Positions 53,180 to 61,000 of a stretch of DNA of 64,000 nucleotides are shown piece by piece. Made by a program: the position numbers and the translations under genes. Origin of the DNA: Aestuariivivens sediminis (GTDB lineage Bacteria; Bacteroidota; Bacteroidia; Flavobacteriales; Flavobacteriaceae); assembly GCF_022662105.1 (NCBI RefSeq), contig NZ_JAKMCP010000001.1, positions 620,001 through 684,000 of the forward strand, read 5' to 3'. Each line of letters opens with the position of its first letter. Within the stretch, counting starts at the first letter, position 1. The notes beneath the pieces are model-generated. The model searched no databases. It saw only the letters and a list, made by a program, of their open reading frames with translations, and was not told where the DNA came from.

Positions 53180-53956
53180 CTATTTTTTTTGTCTGGTTAC
53201 GTCCTTAAACATCAACATCTCCATTATTCTACCTGAGGCTCCATGATAAAAACCACTTTCACGCTCATAATTCATTGGATTTTTAAAGGTGCCAAAAATC
53301 ATATCTATAATTGGTAAATCGGCATAATTATATTTATGCAACCCTTTGCCATGATGTAAAGAGTGGCTCTCAGGTCTTTGAATTAAATATCCAAGCCAAT
53401 GTGGGGTATTAATATTAGCATGTTGGAAAAATGCTATGAAATTTATTACCAATAAAACTATTGTAATAGACTGAGGAGGTATACCAACTAATAAAGCCAA
53501 ACTTATGCTTCCCATTAATGTAAAACCAATCGCATCAAGTGGGCTATGAAATAGAGCTCCATAAGTATCTAAACGTTCCGCACTATGATGCATTTGATGG
53601 AATACTTTCCACAGAAAATCAAATTTATGCATAGAAACATGATATAAGTATATTGCAAGTTCATAAGTAATAAGCCCTATTAATGCACCGGGAATTATTT
53701 CTAAATTACTCAAATTGAAAACTTGATATTGAGATAAATACGGATCTATAATCAATGGCAAATAAGAAGCAACAAAAAAGAAAATAGTAAAAAATGTTAG
53801 TCCCTTCAATATCCAAAATCTAACTTCAGGCTGTTTTCTTGCTGGGAAAATAGCCTCCCAAAGAATAAGCAAAATGTACAATCCTAAAATAGCCAATGAT
53901 AGTGGATCAAGTATGATCTCTAACGGTGATGGTAATTCTAAAAGTAATTTTTTCAT
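53180..53956 (-). CDS. sterol desaturase / fatty acid hydroxylase superfamily protein
   Basis: 258 aa, four membrane helices and the eight-His di-iron clusters: YHVSMH (HxxxH), HQMHHS (HxxHH), and SHSLHH toward the C-terminus. It hydroxylates or desaturates a lipid using O2. It is the first gene divergent from a TetR regulator and precedes the BP74-like gene by 7 bp. Confidence 0.85.
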   Translation of the reverse strand: MKKLLLELPSPLEIILDPLSLAILGLYILLILWEAIFPARKQPEVRFWILKGLTFFTIFFFVASYLPLIIDPYLSQYQVFNLSNLEIIPGALIGLITYELAIYLYHVSMHKFDFLWKVFHQMHHSAERLDTYGALFHSPLDAIGFTLMGSISLALLVGIPPQSITIVLLVINFIAFFQHANINTPHWLGYLIQRPESHSLHHGKGLHKYNYADLPIIDMIFGTFKNPMNYERESGFYHGASGRIMEMLMFKDVTRQKK

Positions 53957-53976
53957 AATAATTTTATTTTAACAGA

Positions 53977-54020
53977 CTAGACGGTACAAATATATTAATA
54001 TTTATTTATATACCAACTAG
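53977..54020. promoter_or_regulatory. imperfect inverted repeat, candidate TetR operator
   Basis: CTAGACGGTA (53977-53986) and TACCAACTAG (54011-54020) are inverted with 8 of 10 pairs matching and a 24-bp AT-rich centre. It lies between the divergent sterol desaturase and TetR genes, the expected position for a self-regulated operator. Confidence 0.55.
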
Positions 54021-54057
54021 TTTGTTTAATTTTAAGAAAATTTTATATATTTGGGAT

Positions 54058-54672
54058 ATGGGAAGAGACGGAACACCTACTAGAAAAAAAATTCTTGAAG
54101 AATCAAAAAAATTAGTATTGAATTATGGTTTTTCAGGAACAAGCATTGACCAAATACTGGATAAAACAGGTATTACCAAGGGAGCATTTTTTTATCATTT
54201 TAGAACTAAAAACGCATTGGCAAAAGCGTTAATTGAAAATTATGCCAAAGAGGATATGAACCATTTAGAATGGGCGTTGCAAGAAACAGAATATCTTGAA
54301 GAAATACCACTTAATAGGCTTTTACAATTTTTACAGCATTTTATTGATATGATGACAGGTATAAAGGAACCTCCAAGTTGTTTATATGCATCATATACTT
54401 ATGAATCAAATCAGTTTGATGAAGAAACTTTGAATATAATTTCAGGGTCTATCCTGAAATGGAGAAATACTTTTATTGAGCTTATTGAGGATATAATGGT
54501 GGATAATAAATCAAAAAAAGATGTGGACATGCAATCTTTAGCGGATCAGTTCACAGTGATATTTGAAGGTGCATTTGTGCTTTCTAAAGCATTAAATGAT
54601 CCTGAAATTGTACCCAAACAATTACAACATTTTAAAAATTATTTGGAATTGCTTTTTGAACCAAAAGGATAG
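54058..54672 (+). CDS. TetR/AcrR family transcriptional regulator
   Basis: About 204 aa from the ATG at 54058; an upstream start would add 12 residues. The N-terminal HTH is RKKILEESKKLVLNYGFSGTSIDQILDKTGITKGAFFYHFRTKNALAKALIE, the typical TetR block. The C-terminal ligand domain resembles TetR_C members that have ASYTYE and FEGAFVLSKA. It probably represses the divergent desaturase/BP74/M43 genes. Confidence 0.9.
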   Translation: MGRDGTPTRKKILEESKKLVLNYGFSGTSIDQILDKTGITKGAFFYHFRTKNALAKALIENYAKEDMNHLEWALQETEYLEEIPLNRLLQFLQHFIDMMTGIKEPPSCLYASYTYESNQFDEETLNIISGSILKWRNTFIELIEDIMVDNKSKKDVDMQSLADQFTVIFEGAFVLSKALNDPEIVPKQLQHFKNYLELLFEPKG

Positions 54673-54739
54673 CCCTTATTTTATCAAACCTATTGTAGGC
54701 ACTAAATAAACAAAAACGCTTCCAAAAGGGCCCAAGGTT

Positions 54740-54757
54740 TTAGTTTGGACGGGACTT
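54740..54757 (-). repeat. tRNA-Asp 3'-end fragment
   Basis: TTAGTTTGGACGGGACTT retains TTAGTT and TGGACGGGACT from the tRNA-Asp end and loses five bases (GCGGTC region shortened). It resembles a decayed attachment-site copy, third in addition to 47971-47987 and the intact tRNA. Confidence 0.6.
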
Positions 54758-54785
54758 TACACATAGGCTAGAGGTGCATTAGTAT

Positions 54786-55270
54786 TTACATCACATCAAT
54801 ATGAGTTTCAGTAATATTGAAATTCTTATCACCTCTAAATCTATCATTTTCTTTTTCAGAATATAAATCACAAATACTTGAAAAATTATCTAATAAAGTA
54901 GAATAATCTTCAGGAGCATTGTCTTCAATAAATTCCTTTATTCCATTCACATAGTTAGTAGAATAAATTTTATATCCTAATTCATGTAAATCTTCAACTA
55001 CCTTTAATTTTGGCAAGTTTTGACCTGTCCCTACACTAAATACTGCTGGACAGTCATCTGATTTGAGTCTTGATTTCCAAAAACGTAAATTATGATTATT
55101 CAAAGAACCGTGATGTGGACCTGCATTAGTAAAAGTTTATCTTGGGTTATTTTTTTATCCTTCTTGCAATATTATCAAGAGAATCAATACTGCAATCAGA
55201 TGTTAGACACAAGTAAAACTTATCAAAATAAATTTTAAAAATCGTTGAAATTTTATTAAAATCGGGGTTA
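54786..55270 (-). pseudogene. relic of an MBL-fold (ComEC/Rec2-type) metallohydrolase
   Basis: The minus frame to 54786 begins TFTNAGPHHGSLNNHNLRFW and includes VFSVGTGQNLPKLKVV; NAGPHHGS is the His-bearing loop of ComEC/Rec2-like beta-lactamase folds. Upstream, in a different frame after a stop, DKFYLCLTSDCSIDSLDNIARRIK looks like the preceding strand/helix with a displaced TGD. So the gene is frameshifted and lacks its N-terminal metal site. Not functional. Confidence 0.65.
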
Positions 55271-55292
55271 CTTTTATTTTTAGAACCACTTT

Positions 55293-55428
55293 GTCAAACC
55301 TTTTTTCTATAAATTATAAATCCCATATCTGGTAAGTATTTTTTAGAAAGAAAATGCACACCATGTATAAAAACAAAAAAGCATCCCGTTTTTTACTATG
55401 TAAAAAAAGGAAAGCTTCTCATTGGATT
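55293..55428. repeat. right copy of the 136-bp direct repeat containing T8
   Basis: Matches 43604-43739 in the same block order. T8 lacks the GC hairpin and has GTTTTTTACTATG where the other copies have AATCTTCTTAATAAG. Because it lies directly downstream of the intact tRNA-Asp, it may be the ancestral form of the flank. Confidence 0.8.
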
Positions 55429-55510
55429 GCCTAAGTTTATTAGGCTTTCACTACGTTATCCCTATTCGGGATAAACAACACAACGTCTTAGTTGCGGTCT
55501 GGACGGGACT
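55409..55510. repeat. right copy of the 103-bp tRNA-Asp flank repeat (att-like)
   Basis: This stretch, from GGAAAGCTTCTC to the tRNA end ACGGGACT, is nearly identical to 47885-47987. The two copies bound 7.4 kb holding the PhzF cluster, M43, desaturase, TetR and the MBL relic. Confidence 0.85.
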
Positions 55511-55568
55511 CGAACCCGCGACCCCCTGCGTGACAGGCAGATATTCTAACCAACTGAACTACCAGACC
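55495..55568 (-). tRNA. tRNA-Asp (anticodon GTC)
   Basis: The minus strand folds as a standard tRNA: acceptor GGTCTGG/CCAGACC with discriminator G, D-loop AGTTCAGTTGGTTAGAAT, anticodon loop CTGTCAC (GTC), T-arm GGTTCGAGTCC. 74 nt, no encoded CCA. It is the intact end of the accessory region and the likely integration target. A short plus-strand frame overlapping it is a shadow. Confidence 0.96.
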
Positions 55569-55688
55569 GTTGCTTTATTGCGGACCTGCCCGACTCATGT
55601 CACTGACATTAATCATTCAGGCGGGTGCAAATATACACGCCTTTTTTTATAAGTCAAACCTTTTTTTAATTTTTTTAATGTATTCGAA

Positions 55689-56618
55689 TTAGGCAAATTT
55701 CTGACGCTCTATGAGGTAGGTGGTAAGAATATTATTGAAATTATTATTTATATCGGCTTCAACGTATTTTATTTTATACTGTGCACATTTTAATCGTAAT
55801 GCCTCAAAATATTTAGCTACCGATTGGTGATAACTGTCTTTAATGGTATCCGCATATAAATTAATATGCTCACCTGTTTCAACATCTATAAAACGCTTGG
55901 GGGTATTGTCGAAATTAAATTGTAATTCCTTTTCTTTATCAATAACATGAAATAAAATGACTTCGTGCTTATTATATTTTAAATGTCTTAAGGCTTCAAA
56001 CAATTTAGTATCATCTTCAATGGTTTGGAACATATCAGTAAACAAAAAAATCATGGAACGTCTATGAATTTTTTCGGCTATTTCATGCAAATATTTATAA
56101 GTTTCCGTTTGTTTATTGAGCGGTTTAGAGATTACCGCCTCCACTAAATGGTTCAGTAACATTTGATGGTGACGCTCACTGCCTTTTTCCGGTGCGTAAT
56201 ACTGGTAGCGATCACTATAAATACTCAATCCAACAGCATCACGTTGTTTCTTTAAAATCTGCATCAATGCTGCGGCAGCCAACACGGAGAATCCTATTTT
56301 GTTCAAACGGTCCAGAGAAAAGACATCCGCTTCAGGATAATGCATTGAACTGCTGTTGTCTAAGATAATATGACAGCGCAAATTTGTCTCATCATCATAT
56401 CGCTTGGTATACAATTTATCCGTTTTGGCATACAATTTCCAATCGATATGACGGGTACTCTCCCCACGATTGTATATTTTATGTTCAGCAAACTCAGCAG
56501 AAAACCCATGGAACGGGCTTTTGTGCATTCCCGCAATAAATCCCTCCACTACTTGCTTGGCAAGTAATTCCAAATTCTTAAAACCTTCCGCTTTATTTAA
56601 CTCTACTTGTAAGTTCAT
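55689..56618 (-). CDS. DUF58 / MoxR-associated vWA-like protein
   Basis: 309 aa. Family features: FHGFSAEFAEHKIYNRGESTRHIDWKLYAKTDKLYTKRY at the N-terminus (DUF58), and the MIDAS-like DNSSSM in a vWA-type domain. It is commonly a partner of MoxR AAA ATPases in Bacteroidota aerotolerance-type operons. No moxR lies inside the window on this side. It is cytoplasmic or inner-membrane-bound without helices here. Confidence 0.88.
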   Translation of the reverse strand: MNLQVELNKAEGFKNLELLAKQVVEGFIAGMHKSPFHGFSAEFAEHKIYNRGESTRHIDWKLYAKTDKLYTKRYDDETNLRCHIILDNSSSMHYPEADVFSLDRLNKIGFSVLAAAALMQILKKQRDAVGLSIYSDRYQYYAPEKGSERHHQMLLNHLVEAVISKPLNKQTETYKYLHEIAEKIHRRSMIFLFTDMFQTIEDDTKLFEALRHLKYNKHEVILFHVIDKEKELQFNFDNTPKRFIDVETGEHINLYADTIKDSYHQSVAKYFEALRLKCAQYKIKYVEADINNNFNNILTTYLIERQKFA

Positions 56619-56684
56619 TACGTAACATAAATGGGCATAGCATGTTTAACCTATAATTTTCTCCTTAAGATCTCAACACCTTAA

Positions 56685-57227
56685 TTATATGATTCGGTCA
56701 ACAATACCATAAGCCACTGATTCTTTGGCATCCATCCAATGGTCTCGATTAAAATCTTTCATCACTTTATCGACTTCCTGACCACAATTGTCTGCTAAAA
56801 TTTTAGCACTCAATTCTTTTGTTTTTAAAATTTCCTGGGCCGTAATTTCAATATCACTGGCCTGTCCTCGTGCACCGCCACTTGGTTGATGAATCATAAC
56901 ACGAGCATGAGGTTGAATATAACGTTTACCTTTGGTCCCTGCCGACAATAATATAGATCCCATTGATGCTGCCAGACCGGAACATACGGTTGAAACATTA
57001 CTTTTTAAGGAGGTTATACAATCGTAAATTGCAAATCCGGAGGTTACATACCCTCCCGGACTATTAATAACTAATTCTATATCTTTAGTCTCGATAGCAT
57101 CAAGGTATAATAACCTGTCTATCACGTGTTTTGCTGAATCATCATCTACCTGACCCCATAAAAACACTTTGCGTTCCTCCAAGAACTTTTTATCAATAGC
57201 ATCCTGTACTTTCGATCTTTTACTCAT
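56685..57227 (-). CDS. clpP: ATP-dependent Clp protease proteolytic subunit (ClpP paralogue)
   Basis: 180 aa. Catalytic triad visible: Ser 88 in GLAASMGS, His 113 in MIHQPSGG, Asp 162 in NRDHWM. It is shorter than the usual ~220-aa flavobacterial ClpP, begins MSKRSKVQD, and lies apart from clpX. The motif VFLWGQVDDDSAKHVIDRL is typical of the second, alternative ClpP family. It assembles with Clp ATPases to degrade proteins. Confidence 0.87.
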   Translation of the reverse strand: MSKRSKVQDAIDKKFLEERKVFLWGQVDDDSAKHVIDRLLYLDAIETKDIELVINSPGGYVTSGFAIYDCITSLKSNVSTVCSGLAASMGSILLSAGTKGKRYIQPHARVMIHQPSGGARGQASDIEITAQEILKTKELSAKILADNCGQEVDKVMKDFNRDHWMDAKESVAYGIVDRII

Positions 57228-57331
57228 CTTTTTTAAATTTACATATGTAGACTTCGATGATAAATAAAATCATGCTTTTTAATTTTTAGCGATTATTTCT
57301 ATCATGTTAGTTTATCTGCGTCTAAAATAAA

Positions 57332-57361
57332 AAAAGGTTTGCCATATTGGCAAACCTTTTT
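57332..57361 (-). terminator. terminator of trxA
   Basis: AAAAGGTTTGCC and GGCAAACCTTTT form a 12-bp perfect stem with a short ATATT loop. On the minus strand it continues with T-rich sequence, 21 bp past the trxA stop. Confidence 0.8.
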
Positions 57362-57382
57362 TTATTTCTTTTTTGAAGTCAA

Positions 57383-57700
57383 CTATAATAATGAATCTAT
57401 GGCATCTGTATAGGCGTTTTTGGGCGCTACGCCTACCTGTCTTCCTACTACTTCTCCATTCTGGAACACTAATACTGTTGGTATATTCCGTACACCATAT
57501 TTGGCTGCAAATTCTTGATTAGCATCAACATCTACTTTACCAACAACAGCTTTTCCTTCATATTCATCGCTAATTTGTTCAATAATTGGCCCAACCATTC
57601 TACAAGGTCCACACCAGGCCGCCCAAAAATCCACCAGAACAGGTTTATCACTATTTAAAACGGTTTCTTCAAACGTTGCATCTGTTATTTCTAATGCCAT
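57383..57700 (-). CDS. trxA: thioredoxin
   Basis: 105 aa, full length. Active site WCGPC (Cys 30 and 33), preceded by VLVDFWAAW and followed by VGKVDVDANQEFAAKYGVRNIPTVLVFQNGE with the conserved cis-Pro (IPT). It reduces protein disulfides in the cytoplasm, being itself reduced by thioredoxin reductase. It is a single gene with its own terminator. Confidence 0.97.
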   Translation of the reverse strand: MALEITDATFEETVLNSDKPVLVDFWAAWCGPCRMVGPIIEQISDEYEGKAVVGKVDVDANQEFAAKYGVRNIPTVLVFQNGEVVGRQVGVAPKNAYTDAIDSLL

Positions 57701-58044
57701 AATACTATATTTTATGCTTAATTATTTGATTGCACAAACTTAGTCAAAAAAAAAACTAAAACTTACATTGCATCAATTTGTTTTACTTATAGCTAAATTA
57801 CATTATTTTATTTCCTTTTAATGACATTTAATTGCACCCATATTTCATTATTGTCGTCATTAAAAAAAGCTATTTCAAGCAGACGGTATAAATTTAACAA
57901 GGTCAATAAATTATCGGCTTATCTAAAAACCTCGGTCCGCACAGGATTAAATCACAAAACTATTTAAAGTTCTTTCTAGCCCTGTCAGAGGTGATATTTT
58001 CACGCCTGGTTTATAACCTCTATGGGGCCCACATTCAATAAAAA
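57701..58044. other. 344-bp intergenic region
   Basis: Spacer between dnaE (stop at 58045, minus strand) and trxA downstream. No frame, RNA gene or clear hairpin recognised. It must hold the trxA promoter. Confidence 0.45.
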
Positions 58045-61000
58045 TTAATTCAACTTAAAATGTACATGCTGTTCCTCTAACTCATTTATTAATTCCTGAC
58101 AAACTTTTACTTTTTGCTTTCTGCTGCTCATAGTAAGTTTTATCTTTTCTTGATTATCATATACCATAAAATGAAGAACCTGGTTCCCAGGATGCATTTT
58201 AATCAACTCTTTTAAGGCCATAATTTTTTCCTTTTTTAAATCGTCTATATCCACTTGAATGGAAATCTTTTTGGCATAGGTTTCCATGACATCATGTAAT
58301 AATTGAAAATTATTAAATTGCAATCTTGGTTCACTTCGTTTTCCGGTGTCTTTATTTATCCAGCCCTCACGCACAAAGGTTTTGACAAACACAAAATTAT
58401 TCTTCATTAAAAAATGTCTAAACTTTAAATACTCTTCTCCAAAAATCCTAAACTCAAAACTATCGTTATAATCTTCAACCGTAAATAAGGCCCATCCTTT
58501 ACCTTGCTTGCTTACACGATGCTGGACATCGGTAACCACGCCACCAAACACGAGTTCACGATTAATATAAGGTTCTAAATTATTAAAGAGAGCTACCGTT
58601 GCATTACAAAAGGCATTCATTTCGGTTTTAAAATCATCCAATGGATGACCGGAAATATAGATCCCCACCACTTCTCTCTCTTTTCCCAATTTTTCCATGG
58701 TTCCCCATTCTTCACATGGCGGAACTTGAGGTTCCGCTATTTGTACTTCGCTCGCATCACCAAACAAACTGACTTGCGCAGAATTTTCATTTTCCTGATG
58801 CTTTGCGCCATACTTGATGGCCTTTTCCAAAAAAGTAATCCCATCACCATCATCATGAAAGTATTGGGCGCGATGGGTGCTTTTAAAACAATCAAATCCT
58901 CCTGCCAAAGCTAAATTTTCAAAAGCCTTTTTGTTCGCTGCCCGCAAATCTATTCGTTTGGCCAAATCGAAAATGGATTTATAATGTCCGTCTTTTTTTC
59001 TATTCTCAACAATGGTTCTTACGGCACCCTGTCCAACACCCTTAATAGCACCCATACCAAAACGCACGGCATTATCTTGGTTTACGGAAAACTTGTAATA
59101 GGACTCATTAACATCAGGTCCCAATACATTTAATTTCATGCGTTTACATTCTTCCATAAAAAAGGTCACCTGCTTAATGTCGTTCATATTATTGGACAGT
59201 ACAGCTGCCATATATTCTGCAGGATAATGAGCCTTCAAATAAGCCGTTTGATAGGCTATCCACGCATAACAAGTGGAATGCGATTTGTTGAAGGCGTAAC
59301 TTGCAAAAGCCTCCCAATCCTTCCATACCTTCTCCAGAATGGTTGCGTCATGGCCATTTGCACTTGCCTGCTCAATAAATTTAGGCTTCATTTTATCCAG
59401 CACGGCGATTTGCTTTTTACCCATAGCTTTTCGTAAAACATCAGCCTCACCTTTAGTAAAATTGGCTAATTTTTGCGACAGTAACATGACCTGCTCCTGA
59501 TACACCGTAATACCATAAGTCTCCTTAAGATATTCTTCCATGGCGGGTAAATCGTAATCTATTTCTTCATCGCCATGCTTTCTGCGTACAAAGCTGGGAA
59601 TGTATTCCATAGGCCCGGGCCGATACAAAGCGTTCATAGCAATGAGGTCCTCAAAAACGGTAGGCTTTAAATCACGAAGGTGCTTTTGCATACCCGGAGA
59701 TTCGTATTGGAACACCCCAACCGTTTCTCCGCGTTGGAACAAGGCATACGTCTTCTCATCATCTAGTGGAAACTGTTCCGGATCCAGATCAATATCATGT
59801 TTGGCCTTAACAATTTTTACAGTATCCTTAATCAGTGTCAAGGTTTTTAATCCTAAAAAATCCATTTTCAATAACCCAGCCGATTCGACCACCGAGTTAT
59901 CAAATTGGGTGACATATAAATCCGAATCCTTAGCCGTAGCCACAGGAACAAACTTGGTAATATCGTCCGGAGTAATAATAACACCACAGGCATGAATACC
60001 TGTATTTCTAACAGAGCCTTCGAGGGTTCTTGCCGTATTCACCGTTTCTGCCTCCAGATCATCACCCTCTGAAATATTTAAAAGCTGATGGACCTTTTCC
60101 AGATCTTCAGCACGAAATTTATGACTTAATTCCTTATCATCTAAATCAAATATTTTATTGAGTTTAGACATATTAGGGATGAGTTTCGCGATTCTGTCGG
60201 CATCAAATAAGGGTAAATCCAATACACGGGCCGTATCCCTAATGGAAGATTTCGCCGCCATGGTCCCATAGGTGATAATTTGAGCCACCTGATTGCTACC
60301 GTACTTTTTAATAACGTAGTCCATAACACGGCTTCGCCCTTCATCATCAAAATCGATATCGATATCGGGCATACTAATACGATCCGGATTTAAGAAACGC
60401 TCAAAAAGCAAATCATACTTGAGTGGATCAATATTGGTAATCCATAAACAATACGCCACAACCGAGCCTGCTGCCGAACCTCTTCCGGGACCAACCGATA
60501 CATTCATGTTTCTGGCCTCACGGATAAAATCTTCTACAATTAGGAAATATCCGGGATACCCTGTGTTTTCTATAACGCTTAGTTCAAAATCAATGCGTTC
60601 TTTGAGGTCTTCTGAGAGTTCATCACCATATCGCTTTTTGGCGCCTTCGTAAGTCAAATGTCTCAAATAAGCATTTTCACCACGTTTGCCCCCATCAATT
60701 TTATCCTCTTCATGTTTAAATTGATCAGGAATATCAAAAGCCGGTAACAAGACTTCCCGAGCCAATTGATAAACTTCAATCTTGTCCACGATCTCTTGAA
60801 TATTGAAAATGGCTTCAGGAAGATCATGAAACAGATGTTTCATCTCCTCGGAAGACTTAAAATAATATTCCTGGTTGGGAAGTCCATATCTATATCCTCT
60901 TCCCCTACCTATGGGTGTAGCCTGCTTTTCACCATCTTTAACACACAACAAGATATCATGTGCATTGGCATCTTCCTTATTTTGATAATAGGTATTATTA

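Noticed and set aside
34682-55510. CRISPR array
   Set aside because: The repeats are 75-136 bp, spaced 0.5-8 kb apart and separated by genes, not by uniform short spacers; no cas genes are seen.
34682-55510. Insertion sequence family as explanation of the T repeats
   Set aside because: T elements lack terminal inverted repeats, target duplications and any transposase; they match the flank of tRNA-Asp instead.
55422-55652. Plus-strand 76-codon frame across tRNA-Asp
   Set aside because: It is an antisense translation of the tRNA and its flank (TGLEPATPCVTGRYSNQ is a well-known artefact peptide from tRNA-Asp-like genes).
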